Assembly: GCA_017656305.1 (NCBI GenBank)
Contig: JACDOG010000002.1
Location: forward strand, 228,121-292,120
Source: Thermoanaerobacteraceae bacterium
GTDB taxonomy: Bacteria > Bacillota > JADQBR01
DNA: 64,000 nt
Direction of reading: 5' to 3'
The notes below the pieces were generated by a model. That model saw only the letters and a program-made list of their open reading frames with translations, did not search any database and was not told the DNA's origin. Numbering within the stretch: the first letter of the stretch is position 1; each line of letters begins with the position of its first letter. Positions 17,487 to 27,475 of the stretch are shown one piece after another. The position numbers were made by a program, and so were the translations under genes.

Positions 17487-18404
17487 ATGCAGGATAAATA
17501 TGGTGTGATGTTAATGGCGTTTGGCGGCCCGGCTTCTCCGCAAGCTGTAGAGCCGTTTGTGACCAGGCTGTTGGGAGGCAAAAAAGTGCCGCAGCCGGTA
17601 ATGGAAAGCATAAAAGCCCGTTACCGGAAGATTGGCGGCAGTTCGCCACTGGTGGATATAACCAGGTCCCAGGCAGGGGTGCTACAAAATATTTTAGGAG
17701 AGGAAGCCGCTGTAGTTGTGGGTATGTGTTACTCGGAGCCCACCATTGCCCAAGCGGTTAAACAGCTGGTGGACAGCGGAATCACGGAAATTATTGCTGT
17801 AAGTATGTCGCCTCACTATTCCCGAGTTTCCACCGGGGCGTACCGGAAGGAAGCCCGGCGGGTGGTGGAAAGGTTGGGATACCCGGTAAAACTTCGGTTT
17901 GCCGGGGATTGGTATGACCATCCATTGTATCTGGAAGCTGTTTTTGATAAAGTAAATGAAGCCATGGCCAAGTTTTCTGATCAAGAAAGAGAAGACGTGG
18001 AAATTATCTTTAGTGCTCATAGCTTACCCCTATCTTATATTGAAGAAGGTGAGCCCTATTTAGATCAGCTTAAGGAGACGGTGAGCGGTGTTGCGGCCAA
18101 ATTGACCCAGTCCTGGCAACTGGCATTTCAAAGCAAGGGAAGAGGTCAAGGTGAGTGGCTGGGTCCCCAGGTGGAAAATGTTCTAGATCAACTAGCGGAG
18201 CAGGGAAGAACCAGTGTTTTGGTGGTTCCCGTAAGTTTTGTTGCAGAACACGTGGAAACCTTATATGATATTGATATTGAGATTAAGGAGCACGCGCAAA
18301 AGCTTGGACTGAACTTTCACCGGTCAGCGGCTTTAAATGATAACCTAAAGTTTATGCAAGCGCTGGCAGAAAAGGTACAGGAAACTGTCCGTACATTTTC
18401 GTAG
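17487..18404 (+). CDS. hemH: Ferrochelatase (coproporphyrin type likely)
   Basis: 305 aa. The N-terminus GVMLMAFGGPASPQAVEPF and the blocks YRKIGGSSPL and MSPHYSRVSTGAY match ferrochelatases. The catalytic histidine lies in FSAHSLPLSYIEEGEPY, and the conserved glutamate in FVAEHVETLYDID. Monoderm Firmicutes usually insert iron into coproporphyrin III (CpfC), so that substrate is inferred. ATG 17487 follows GAGGAGG. Followed by hemY after 11 bases. Confidence 0.9.
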   Translation: MQDKYGVMLMAFGGPASPQAVEPFVTRLLGGKKVPQPVMESIKARYRKIGGSSPLVDITRSQAGVLQNILGEEAAVVVGMCYSEPTIAQAVKQLVDSGITEIIAVSMSPHYSRVSTGAYRKEARRVVERLGYPVKLRFAGDWYDHPLYLEAVFDKVNEAMAKFSDQEREDVEIIFSAHSLPLSYIEEGEPYLDQLKETVSGVAAKLTQSWQLAFQSKGRGQGEWLGPQVENVLDQLAEQGRTSVLVVPVSFVAEHVETLYDIDIEIKEHAQKLGLNFHRSAALNDNLKFMQALAEKVQETVRTFS

Positions 18405-18415
18405 GAGTGGTGGCA

Positions 18416-19816
18416 ATGAAGAATGTTACCATAATTGGCGGCGGTATTGCCGGTTTATCGGCAGCCTATTATTTGGAACAACATAAAACAGAGGATTTAT
18501 CTGTCACTGTGGTGGAAGCAGCTGAAAAGACAGGGGGGAAATTGCAGACTGCCTATGAAAACGGCTTTACCATTGAAGGGGGGCCGGATTGTTTTCTTTC
18601 GCAAAAGCCCGCTGTTGCCAGGCTCAGCAGGCAGCTAGGAATTTATGACCGGTTAATTGGAACCAGTGAGGGAAATAATGGGACGTACATTCTTTCAGGG
18701 GGCAGGCTGCACGAGCTGCCCGAAGGTCTGATGCTGATGGTTCCCACCAAAATACTGCCTTTTGCCATGAGCTCACTGATTTCCTGGCCCGGAAAGCTGC
18801 GTATGGGATTGGACCTGGTCCTGCCGCGGAGAAATAGCAGCGGTGATGAGAGCCTGGCCAGTTTTGTCACCAGGCGCCTGGGAAAAGAGGCCCTGGATAA
18901 GATTGCCGAACCTTTAATTGGTGGTATTCATGCCGGTGATCCGGAAACCATGAGTCTCAAGGCCAGTTTTCCCAGGTTTTTGGAGATGGAGCGCAAACAC
19001 CGCAGTCTTATTAAAGCCATGCTGGCGGCCAAAAAAAAGGTGCCGGCTACTGCCCAAAAAGATAACAAGACCACGTATTTCATGTCCTTTGTGGGCGGTA
19101 TGGGTGAACTGGCGCAAACGGTTACCGATAGGCTGCAGGATACGGAGATTAAAACCGGAACCTGTGTTAAAAGTATTGATTATCATGGTGACAAATATAC
19201 AGTAGTTACGGCTACCGGGGAACAGTGGGAAACGGATGCGGTAATTCTAGCAGTGCCGGCTTATGCTGCGGCCGATATCATACAGGAGATGGACAAGCAG
19301 ATAGCCCAGACCTTGCGGGGCATAAATTTTGTCAATTCAGCTACCGTTTCCCTTGCTTATGACCGGCAGGACTTGAACCGGTCTATGGCCGGATTTGGTT
19401 TCGTAATTCCCTCCAAAGAAAAGCGGGACATCATGGCGGTAACTTACAGCTCGCAAAAGTGGAAGCACCGGGTACCTGATGATCGTTACCTGCTTATTCG
19501 CTGCTTTGTCGGCGGTCCCAAAAATCAGGAAATGGTATTGTTGAATGACCGCGAGATGCTGGACAAAGTGCATGCGGAGCTGGAAGATATCCTGGGAATT
19601 ACGACGCAGCCGGTGCTGACAAAAATATTCCGTTGGGTTAACGGCATGCCCCAGTATTCATTAGGGCATCTGGAAAGGGTGGAAAGTATCGAGCAACGCC
19701 TGGAACGTTTCCCCGGCTTTGCCATTGCCGGCAACTCCTACCGCGGGATAGGAGTGCCCGATTGCATCGAATCCGGGGAAAGAGCCGCGCAAAAAATACT
19801 GGACGTGATAAAATAA
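18416..19816 (+). CDS. hemY: Protoporphyrinogen/coproporphyrinogen III oxidase
   Basis: 466-aa FAD enzyme. The dinucleotide-binding motif IIGGGIAGLSAAYYLE opens the protein, then EGGPDCFLSQKP. The C-terminal FAD contact FAIAGNSYRGIGVPDCIESG is typical. In Firmicutes this family oxidises coproporphyrinogen III (CgoX). ATG 18416 is the natural start before the FAD motif. The third enzyme of that route, HemQ/ChdC, is not in the window. The downstream TtcA-like gene starts 50 bases after it. Confidence 0.9.
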   Translation: MKNVTIIGGGIAGLSAAYYLEQHKTEDLSVTVVEAAEKTGGKLQTAYENGFTIEGGPDCFLSQKPAVARLSRQLGIYDRLIGTSEGNNGTYILSGGRLHELPEGLMLMVPTKILPFAMSSLISWPGKLRMGLDLVLPRRNSSGDESLASFVTRRLGKEALDKIAEPLIGGIHAGDPETMSLKASFPRFLEMERKHRSLIKAMLAAKKKVPATAQKDNKTTYFMSFVGGMGELAQTVTDRLQDTEIKTGTCVKSIDYHGDKYTVVTATGEQWETDAVILAVPAYAAADIIQEMDKQIAQTLRGINFVNSATVSLAYDRQDLNRSMAGFGFVIPSKEKRDIMAVTYSSQKWKHRVPDDRYLLIRCFVGGPKNQEMVLLNDREMLDKVHAELEDILGITTQPVLTKIFRWVNGMPQYSLGHLERVESIEQRLERFPGFAIAGNSYRGIGVPDCIESGERAAQKILDVIK

Positions 19817-19866
19817 AACGGCGCCTCCTGGTACTGCCAGCAGATTTTTGGGAAGTGGTGATAGTT

Positions 19867-20643
19867 ATGGCTTATTTGGAGCAAAAGATACTGCGCAAAA
19901 TCTGGCGAGCATGCATGGAGTTCGACCTAGTGCTGCCCGGGGACCGGATACTGGTAGGACTGTCCGGGGGGAAGGATAGCAGTTTTTTGCTTTATGCCCT
20001 GGCAACCATGCAAAAATTTGCGCCCTTTAAGTTTGCGGTGGGCGCGGTGACAATAGATTTGGGTTTTGAAACTCCCATGGATGAGAAATATCTAAAGAAT
20101 TTCTGTAATGCTTTAAACGTACCTTTTTACTTTAAAAATACCAATATTGCTCAAAAAGCCTTCAATCATAAAAAACAGAACCCTTGCCCGCTATGTGCCT
20201 ACTTTCGCCGGGGTGCCGTTGCCAACATTGCCGTAGCTCATGGATATAATAAGATAGCGTTTGCCCACCACCTGGATGATGCCGTGGAGACTTTTCTCAT
20301 GAGCCAGATATATTCCGGGCAGGTGCGGACCTTTGCTCCCAAAACTCCCTGGGAAAACAATAACCTGGAGGTAATTCGCCCGCTGGTTTACTTGAGAGAA
20401 AAGGAGATTAAGGGTGCCGTGAAAAAGTTACCCGTTAAAGTGCTGGAAAGCAGCTGCCCGTTAAATGGTAAAACCAAGCGGGAGGAAGTAAAACAGCTGA
20501 TAAGAGAATTGACCGGACGCAACCGCCAGGTCTTCGACAACCTGGTGGCAGCCATGAGGGACAACCATCCGGAGATGTGGCCGCAGCCCATGGGTAAGGA
20601 GGAGCTGCGGGAAAAATACCGGGCGTTGGGATTTATTAATTAG
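19867..20643 (+). CDS. TtcA-like PP-loop ATPase (tRNA thiolation)
   Basis: 258 aa. The PP-loop VGLSGGKDSSF near residue 37 binds ATP. A CPLC motif (QNPCPLCAYFRRGA) and AFAHHLDDAVETFLM follow, as in the FeS-dependent TtcA/TtuA group that puts sulfur on tRNA bases. TtcA from Proteobacteria modifies C32; the target here is not certain. ATG 19867 (MAYLEQKILRKIWRACMEF) follows GGGAAGTGGTG; the longer frame to 19762 overlaps hemY. Confidence 0.82.
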   Translation: MAYLEQKILRKIWRACMEFDLVLPGDRILVGLSGGKDSSFLLYALATMQKFAPFKFAVGAVTIDLGFETPMDEKYLKNFCNALNVPFYFKNTNIAQKAFNHKKQNPCPLCAYFRRGAVANIAVAHGYNKIAFAHHLDDAVETFLMSQIYSGQVRTFAPKTPWENNNLEVIRPLVYLREKEIKGAVKKLPVKVLESSCPLNGKTKREEVKQLIRELTGRNRQVFDNLVAAMRDNHPEMWPQPMGKEELREKYRALGFIN

Positions 20644-20667
20644 AATACAGAAGCCAGAAGACAGGTG

Positions 20668-20690
20668 CCCATGCCGCATTGTGGCATGGG
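20668..20690. terminator. Hairpin between convergent genes
   Basis: The stem CCCATGCC / GGCATGGG lies between the TtcA-like gene and the minus-strand gene ending at 20698. There is no T run on either side, so termination is possible but unproven. Confidence 0.4.
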
Positions 20691-20697
20691 TGTCTAA

Positions 20698-20919
20698 CTA
20701 CTTATTGTTCAATAGTTCTTTGATATGGTCCATTCGCTGCTGGATTACTTTCAGCTGCTGTTCGTATTTGGCCCGGGTGTTGCCGGGAAGGTGGCAGTTG
20801 GAATACTTCAGCACAAAATGCATTTCCTCTTCAATTTCTTCGTACAGTTCCTTTTGTTCTTCATAAAGTTTTTGTAGTTCTTCTTTTGAAAGTTCCTCCC
20901 ATGGTCTTGCGGGTTCCAT
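20698..20919 (-). CDS. 73-aa coiled-coil protein, unknown
   Basis: ATG 20919 lies 7 bases after GGGGGTGGG. The product is highly charged and helical: a Glu/Lys-rich segment (ELQKLYEEQKELYEEIEEE) and a second helix with VIQQRMDHIKELL. A single cysteine falls in a loop (SNCHLPGNT). No family known to me. It is divergent from the deoxyribonucleotidase-like gene. Confidence 0.6.
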   Translation of the reverse strand: MEPARPWEELSKEELQKLYEEQKELYEEIEEEMHFVLKYSNCHLPGNTRAKYEQQLKVIQQRMDHIKELLNNK

Positions 20920-21024
20920 AATTTACCCACCCCCTGCGAATTCTCTATTATTTGCGAACTTTTTAGAAATTATCTATGTAAAATTATAATATGGATTGGA
21001 ATTATTTTAAAGGGGAGATATGGT

Positions 21025-21591
21025 ATGCGCATAGGTGTGGATATTGATGGGGTAATCAACGATATTCTTTCAATTTGTGTAGATAGATTGAATACGTTTT
21101 TTGGGGCCAACTTGACTACTGATGATATCACTGATTATGAGTTTGCCCAATCATATAACGTATCACGAGAAAAAATAGTAGAATTTTTTATTAAGGAGGA
21201 AAACAATATTTTGCGAGAAGTACAGCCGCAACAGGAAGCGGCAGCAGTTCTTGGACGGTTGACGGCAAGGCACGAGGTAATACTGATCACTGCCCGGACG
21301 GCAGCTCAGCGTTTAATAACCGAGGAATGGCTCAAGGAACACCACATTTCCTATGACAGACTGGTGACTGTGGGCTCCAATGACAAAAGAGAGGCCTGTC
21401 TCCGGGAGGGTATCGACATTTTGATTGAAGACCGGTTGGAAAACGCTTTAATGATTAATTCTCTTGGAATACCGGTATTGCTGATGGATGCACCTTATAA
21501 CCAGGGGGAACTGCCGGACGGTATTGTCAGGGTGACTGGCTGGCAGGATATTGCGGCAAAATTACAAAGTGACATTGGCATGGTACTATAG
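21025..21591 (+). CDS. 5'(3')-deoxyribonucleotidase-like HAD hydrolase
   Basis: 188 aa. HAD motif I reads GVDIDGVIND at the N-terminus, motif II is VILITARTA, motif III is probably K in NDKREACLREG, and motif IV is IDILIEDRLENA. This arrangement matches the NT5C/YorS group, which dephosphorylates nucleotides, but the substrate is inferred. A TATAAT with weak -35 (TTTAGA, 17 bp) lies at about 20987. It has its own terminator and stands just ahead of the pyr operon. Confidence 0.75.
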   Translation: MRIGVDIDGVINDILSICVDRLNTFFGANLTTDDITDYEFAQSYNVSREKIVEFFIKEENNILREVQPQQEAAAVLGRLTARHEVILITARTAAQRLITEEWLKEHHISYDRLVTVGSNDKREACLREGIDILIEDRLENALMINSLGIPVLLMDAPYNQGELPDGIVRVTGWQDIAAKLQSDIGMVL

Positions 21592-21617
21592 GACCACCGC
21601 TGGTGGCCTTTTTATTT
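21592..21617 (+). terminator. Intrinsic terminator
   Basis: Stem CCACC/GGTGG extended by outer GG..CC pairs, followed by TTTTTATTTT, directly after the nucleotidase stop. Confidence 0.85.
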
Positions 21618-21783
21618 TGCCTCGGGTACATATCCGGCAAAAAAGCCGGGGACTATATGTTTATGGGGGATGAACTTGAAACCAAGAAACCCCGGTGGAC
21701 TTTAACGTTGCTGTGAATGCCACTATAGAAAGGACAGGGGTTTTAAGATAAAATAAAACTGCATATAACCTGTGTTTTTCTTG

Positions 21784-21812
21784 TTGACAAATTGTTTTTC
21801 CTTGGATAAACT
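21784..21812 (+). promoter_or_regulatory. Promoter of the pyr operon
   Basis: -35 TTGACA (perfect), 17-bp spacer, -10 TAAACT. Transcription would start near 21819, giving a leader of about 140 bases with the first PyrR attenuator. The 166 bases upstream of it (21618-21783) show only a CCGGC/GCCGG hairpin and no gene. Confidence 0.7.
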
Positions 21813-21833
21813 ATATGTGGCAGTAAAAGTATT

Positions 21834-22510
<677 letters not shown>

Positions 22511-22520
22511 CCATAAGTTT

Positions 22521-22619
22521 GTCCTTTAAATCGGTCCCGTGAGGCTGATAAGGACGGTAACGGACGGTTGACTTATGCCTGTCTGCAACCTCCTGAGCCT
22601 TAAGGGCCGGGAGGTTTTT
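22521..22619 (+). promoter_or_regulatory. PyrR-dependent attenuator 2
   Basis: GGTCCCGTGAGGCT (22533-22546) matches the PyrR loop consensus except for its first base. It sits inside a perfect GTCCTT/AAGGAC stem (22521-22556). The terminator AACCTCC..GGGAGGTTTTTG (22587-22619) follows. It controls read-through from pyrR into the permease gene. Confidence 0.9.
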
Positions 22620-22763
22620 GTTTATAGATTTGGGAAAGGAGTGACACCAGAAAACTTTAGGAGTTACAGGAATTTTTAAAGAGATTTTTTGCCACTATAG
22701 TTAATGAACTGTTAGATGGTTTGTGTTCAACGGAGATTATAAATGCCAAAGGGGGACTTATTC

Positions 22764-24053
22764 ATGCGTAATTTTATTCTGGCTTTACAACATGTGCTGG
22801 CGATGTTCGGTGCTACCGTACTGGTTCCTTTAATTACCGGGCTTAATCCCGCTGTCGCCCTGTTTACGGCCGGTGCCGGTACGTTGACGTTCCACTTGAT
22901 TACCGGCGGTCAGGTTCCCGTATTCCTGGGTTCTTCTTTTGCCTTTATTGCCGGAATTTTAGCTGTTGACGCCATTCCCGGCTTGAGTTTGGCCCATGCA
23001 ACCGGGGCGTTTTTGGGAGTGGGTGTTGTCTACCTGCTTATGGCTATTCTGGTGTACTTTGTGGGACCCGATCGGGTGAAAAAGGTGTTTCCGCCGATAG
23101 TTACCGGACCCATTATTATTGTCATTGGTTTGATTCTGGCTCCTGTTGCCATCGATATGGCCTCCAATCACTGGCCGGTAGCATTGATTACCATGGCGGC
23201 AATAATCCTGGTTGGCATTGTTTCCAAAGGTTTCTTCCGCTTTATCCCTATTCTCAGTGGAGTCATTATCGGCTATATTGCCGCCGCGGTTTTCGGCCTG
23301 GTGGATTTGACTCCCGTATACGAAACTGCCTGGTTACGTTTTCCGGATTTCATGGCTCCCAAGTTCTCCCTGGAGGCTTTCAGCATCATTGTACCTATTG
23401 CCCTGGTGACCATGATTGAGCATATTGGTGACATTACCACCAACGGTGCGGTTGTGGGCAAGAACTTTTTTGAAAGACCAGGCCTGCACCGTACCTTGCT
23501 TGGTGACGGTGTGGCAACTGCTTTGGCTGGCTTACTTGGCGGCCCCGCAAATACCACTTACGGCGAAAACACCGGTGTGCTGGCTGTCACCAAGAACTAT
23601 AACCCGGCTATTTTGCGATATGCAGCCGTAATTGCTATTATCCTCAGTTTTATCGGTAAATTTGGCGCCTTAATTCAAACCATCCCTGTTGCTGTCATGG
23701 GCGGTGTCAGTTTCATCCTCTTTGGTATGATTGCCAGTATCGGTGTGAAGACCCTGATTGACAGCGGTCCGGACTTGGCCAACCTGCGTAATTCCAGCGT
23801 GGTCTTTATCATCCTTATTACTGGTATCCTGGGTATTTTGGACCAGGGAGTACTGGGTTTGGACAAGGTACAGAATCCGCTTACTATCAGCATTACTTCC
23901 CAGGCCAGTCTATCCGGGTTGAGTCTGGCGGCTCTGTTGGGCGTGATTCTGAACTGGGTACTTGGGTTAATACCCGACCGGGTAGGTGAGGAAGCTGCTG
24001 CTCACAATTACTCGGGCAGCCCGGCAGCAGCGAAAAAAATAAAGGAAGAATAG
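22764..24053 (+). CDS. pyrP: Uracil permease
   Basis: 429-aa NCS2/UraA-family transporter with about 14 hydrophobic segments. The start FILALQHVLAMFGATVLVP is the family signature. The conserved glutamates of the substrate site lie in MIEHIGDITT and in TYGENTGVLAVTKNYNP. It imports uracil across the cytoplasmic membrane. ATG 22764 follows AAGGGGGA. Its place after pyrR is as in Bacillus. Confidence 0.93.
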   Translation: MRNFILALQHVLAMFGATVLVPLITGLNPAVALFTAGAGTLTFHLITGGQVPVFLGSSFAFIAGILAVDAIPGLSLAHATGAFLGVGVVYLLMAILVYFVGPDRVKKVFPPIVTGPIIIVIGLILAPVAIDMASNHWPVALITMAAIILVGIVSKGFFRFIPILSGVIIGYIAAAVFGLVDLTPVYETAWLRFPDFMAPKFSLEAFSIIVPIALVTMIEHIGDITTNGAVVGKNFFERPGLHRTLLGDGVATALAGLLGGPANTTYGENTGVLAVTKNYNPAILRYAAVIAIILSFIGKFGALIQTIPVAVMGGVSFILFGMIASIGVKTLIDSGPDLANLRNSSVVFIILITGILGILDQGVLGLDKVQNPLTISITSQASLSGLSLAALLGVILNWVLGLIPDRVGEEAAAHNYSGSPAAAKKIKEE

Positions 24054-24061
24054 TTACTTGG

Positions 24062-24135
24062 CTCCTCCGGTTGGCTATTAATAGCTGGGGGAGATGGTTA
24101 ACCTCCCTAACTTTGAATGGTTGGGAGGTTTTTTT
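24062..24135 (+). promoter_or_regulatory. Attenuator 3, without a recognisable PyrR loop
   Basis: Four segments can pair in turn: CTCCTCC (24062-24068), GGGGGAG (24087-24093), CCTCCC (24102-24107) and GGGAGG (24123-24128), the last followed by seven or more T. Pairing 1:2 leaves the 3:4 terminator; pairing 2:3 removes it. The 1:2 hairpin is topped by GCTATTAATAGC instead of the ARUCCNGNGAGGYU loop. Confidence 0.7.
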
Positions 24136-24170
24136 CAAAGCACTTTTAAGGCTTTAAAAGGGGTGAGAGC

Positions 24171-25118
24171 ATGAACTGGTGGCGTAAAGACCTGTTGGGT
24201 TTAGAACAGCTGTCGCGCGAAGAGATTAATCTGATTTTGGATACTGCCATTCCCATGAAGGATATTGTCCAAAGAGATATTAAAAAGGTGCCTACCTTAC
24301 GCGGGCGTACCGTGGTAAACCTCTTTTACGAGCCCAGCACCCGTACCAGGACCTCTTTTGAACTGGCAGGCAAGTACATGGGGGCAAACACCGTAAATAT
24401 TTCCACCGGCAGCAGCAGTGTTGTCAAGGGAGAAAGTCTCAAGGACACGGCCAAAATCCTGGAAGTAATGGGTGCGGATGTGGTGGTGATACGCCATAGT
24501 ATGGCCGGCGCGGCGCAGATACTGGCGGAAACAGTATCTGCCAGTGTCATTAACGCCGGTGACGGCATCCATGAGCATCCTACCCAGGCCTTGCTGGACA
24601 TGTTTACCATCCGGGAGGAAAAAGGAAATATCAGCGGCCTCACGGTTACCATCGTTGGCGACATCCTGCACAGCCGTGTGGTGCGCTCAAATATTTGGGG
24701 ATTGACTAAGCTGGGGGCCCGTGTGCGGGTAGTGGGTCCGCCGACGCTGATACCCTGCGGTATAGAAAACCTGGGAGTGGAAGTGTACTATTCACTGGAG
24801 GAGGCTCTTGTTGGAAGTGACGTGGTTATGGCCCTGCGCATCCAGAAGGAAAGGCAGAAAAAGGGTCTGTTCCCGAGTTTGCGGGAATATGCCAGGCTGT
24901 ACGGCATAACCCGGGAAAGGTTGGCACTGGCCAAGCCCGACTGCCTGCTGCTGCACCCGGGCCCGGTTAACCGGGGCGTGGAGTTGAGCAGTGAAGTGGC
25001 GGACGGAGCCCAATCCATGATTAACAGGCAGGTAACCAACGGAGTTGCAGTGAGAATGGCACTGCTGTTCCTGTTAACGGGAGGTGCTAAAGGTGAAGCT
25101 ATTGATACGGGGCGGTAG
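24171..25118 (+). CDS. pyrB: Aspartate carbamoyltransferase catalytic subunit
   Basis: 315 aa. The carbamoyl-phosphate motif is [13 protein letters not shown], with HPTQALLD in the middle and [11 protein letters not shown] near the C-terminus. It makes N-carbamoyl-aspartate, the first committed step of UMP synthesis. No pyrI follows, as usual in Firmicutes. Its end overlaps pyrC by 26 bases. Confidence 0.96.
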   Translation: MNWWRKDLLGLEQLSREEINLILDTAIPMKDIVQRDIKKVPTLRGRTVVNLFYEPSTRTRTSFELAGKYMGANTVNISTGSSSVVKGESLKDTAKILEVMGADVVVIRHSMAGAAQILAETVSASVINAGDGIHEHPTQALLDMFTIREEKGNISGLTVTIVGDILHSRVVRSNIWGLTKLGARVRVVGPPTLIPCGIENLGVEVYYSLEEALVGSDVVMALRIQKERQKKGLFPSLREYARLYGITRERLALAKPDCLLLHPGPVNRGVELSSEVADGAQSMINRQVTNGVAVRMALLFLLTGGAKGEAIDTGR

Positions 25119-26385
25119 AATTGTGGACCCGGCCCAGGATATGGACCGGGTTGGCGATGTTTTGGTGGACCATGGAAAAATAGCTGCGGTGGGGGATGTT
25201 ATTGAACCCGCAGGTGATATGCAGGTTATTGATGCCAAGGGTATGGTTGTTACACCCGGTTTGATCGATATGCACGTCCACCTGCGCGAACCAGGGCAGG
25301 AACACAAGGAAACCATTGAGACCGGAACCAGGGCTGCGGCAGCCGGCGGTTTCACTGCTGTTTGTGCTATGCCCAACACCGAACCGGTAATGGATAACTA
25401 TTCAGTGGTGCATTACGTCCGGGAAAAGGGAAGGCAGGCGGGATACGCGCGAGTTTACCCCGTGGGGGCCATTACCAAGGGTTTACAGGGAAAGGAATTG
25501 ACGGAACTGGCTGACTTGATATCTGCAGGTGTCGTGGCCGTATCGGACGACGGCCGGCCCGTAAGTAATGCGGCAGTGATGCGCCGTGCATTGGAATATG
25601 CGAAACCGTTTAAATTACCGATTGTGTCACATGCTGAAGACAGGGACCTGTCCGGTGACGGTGTCATGCACGAGGGTACCGTATCTACAAAACTGGGCTT
25701 GAATGGCATTCCCGCGGCGGCAGAAAATGTGGCGGTCGCTCGGGATATTCTCCTGGCTGAGGCCACCGGGGGGAAATTGCACCTGGCGCATATCAGCACG
25801 GCCCGGGCGGTGGAACTGGTACGGCAGGCGAAGCAAAGAGGGGTACCTGTGACAGCGGAAGCGACACCACACCACTTTACGTTAACCCATGAAGCTGTAG
25901 TTGGCTACGATACCAGCACAAAAGTGAACCCTCCCCTGCGTTCCCAGGAGGATGTGGAAGCTGTGATTGCAGGACTGAAAGACGGTACCATAGATGCCAT
26001 TGCCACGGACCACGCGCCCCATGCGGAGGAAGAAAAGGATGTGGAGTATGACCTGGCTCCTTTTGGATTGATTGGCCTGGAAACGGCGCTGCCGCTGGTG
26101 GTAACCAAACTTATTGAACCGGGCATTTTAAGCTGGAAGCAGGCCGTGAGTTTGATGAGTACCAATCCGGCACGTATTCTAAACCTGCCGGGAGGTACGC
26201 TAAAAGTAGGCAGTCCTGCAGATATAACGGTGATTAACCCGGAACTGCGGCAGGTGGTAAGCAGGGACAAACTGGTGTCAAAAGCGAAAAACACGCCGTT
26301 TGCAGGTTGGAGTTTGCAAGGTTGGACCGAATATACCATTGTTGGTGGTAGTATTGTGTACCGGCGCCAGAGAAAGGAGGATTAG
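25093..26385 (+). CDS. pyrC: Dihydroorotase
   Basis: 430-aa class I dihydroorotase. Metal ligands are visible in [10 protein letters not shown], in the histidines of IVSHAED and LAHIST, and in [13 protein letters not shown] (catalytic aspartate). It cyclises carbamoyl-aspartate to dihydroorotate. GTG 25093 is chosen because GGGAGG ends 7 bases upstream; the earlier GTG 25084 lies within that site. Confidence 0.94.
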   Translation: MKLLIRGGRIVDPAQDMDRVGDVLVDHGKIAAVGDVIEPAGDMQVIDAKGMVVTPGLIDMHVHLREPGQEHKETIETGTRAAAAGGFTAVCAMPNTEPVMDNYSVVHYVREKGRQAGYARVYPVGAITKGLQGKELTELADLISAGVVAVSDDGRPVSNAAVMRRALEYAKPFKLPIVSHAEDRDLSGDGVMHEGTVSTKLGLNGIPAAAENVAVARDILLAEATGGKLHLAHISTARAVELVRQAKQRGVPVTAEATPHHFTLTHEAVVGYDTSTKVNPPLRSQEDVEAVIAGLKDGTIDAIATDHAPHAEEEKDVEYDLAPFGLIGLETALPLVVTKLIEPGILSWKQAVSLMSTNPARILNLPGGTLKVGSPADITVINPELRQVVSRDKLVSKAKNTPFAGWSLQGWTEYTIVGGSIVYRRQRKED

Positions 26386-26386
26386 C

Positions 26387-27475
26387 ATGGAAGCTTACCT
26401 GGTTTTGGAAGACGGCACCGTGTTTCAAGGTAAGGGTTTTGGCGCTGAGGGAATGCGCCATGGTGAGGTGGTGTTTAATACCAGCATGACGGGGTACCAG
26501 GAAATTTTGACTGATCCGTCTTACTGCGGGCAGATCGTCACCATGACCTACCCGTTGATCGGTAACTACGGTTTAAATAAAGAGGACTTTGAAGCAGCGC
26601 GCCCGTACGTCATGGGATACGTGGTTAGGGAACGATGCCGGGTACCCAGCAACTGGCGCTCCCTGGAAACTTTAGAGGAGTTTTTGAAACGTTATGATAT
26701 CTGTGGCATGGAAAATATCGATACGCGGGCGCTTACCAGGAGACTGCGCACTAGGGGAACTATGCGTGGCGTACTTGCGGTAGGCGACTGGGATGTCGGC
26801 GAATTGCGGAAGATTGCCAGTGAGGAACCGGAACTTTCCGGGGACCGGCTGGTTCCCCACGTCACGACAAAGGAAAGATATACTGTTGAGGGTGATAAGT
26901 ATCACGTGGTGCTGATAGATTTCGGTGTCAAACACAATATTATTCGCTGGTTGTCCAAAATAGGCTGTACGGTTACCGTGGTGCCGGCAAATACAACTGG
27001 GGAAGAAGTGCTAGCGCTTCAGCCCGATGGCATCATGCTTTCCAACGGTCCGGGAGATCCCAAAGACGTTCCCTACGGTGTGGAAACTGTAAGGGCCCTG
27101 CTGGGGAAAGTGCCCATATTTGGCATCTGCCTGGGCCACCAACTGCTGGGCCTGGCATTAGGGGCCGATACCTATAAACTGCCGTTCGGACACCGGGGTG
27201 CCAATCACCCGGTAAAGGATTTGCAAAGCGGCAGAGTTTACATTACCTCGCAGAATCACGGTTATGCCATTGACCCGGATACGGTTGACGAGCGTGTGGC
27301 TAAAGTTACTCACCTCAATTTAAATGATGAAACGGTAGAAGGCCTCCGGGTACTGGATTGCCCGGCATTCAGCGTGCAGTACCACCCGGAGTCTTCTCCC
27401 GGTCCTACGGATAATGAGTACCTGTTTTACCAGTTTTTCGATTTGATCGAGCAGCATAAAGGGGGGAGAACATGA
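26387..27475 (+). CDS. carA: Carbamoyl-phosphate synthase, small (glutaminase) subunit
   Basis: 362 aa. The class I glutamine amidotransferase domain has its nucleophile in [15 protein letters not shown] and the His-Glu pair in [11 protein letters not shown]. The N-terminal domain opens [18 protein letters not shown]. It feeds ammonia to CarB. ATG 26387 follows AAAGGAGG directly after pyrC, and its stop overlaps the carB start (ATGA). Confidence 0.96.
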   Translation: MEAYLVLEDGTVFQGKGFGAEGMRHGEVVFNTSMTGYQEILTDPSYCGQIVTMTYPLIGNYGLNKEDFEAARPYVMGYVVRERCRVPSNWRSLETLEEFLKRYDICGMENIDTRALTRRLRTRGTMRGVLAVGDWDVGELRKIASEEPELSGDRLVPHVTTKERYTVEGDKYHVVLIDFGVKHNIIRWLSKIGCTVTVVPANTTGEEVLALQPDGIMLSNGPGDPKDVPYGVETVRALLGKVPIFGICLGHQLLGLALGADTYKLPFGHRGANHPVKDLQSGRVYITSQNHGYAIDPDTVDERVAKVTHLNLNDETVEGLRVLDCPAFSVQYHPESSPGPTDNEYLFYQFFDLIEQHKGGRT

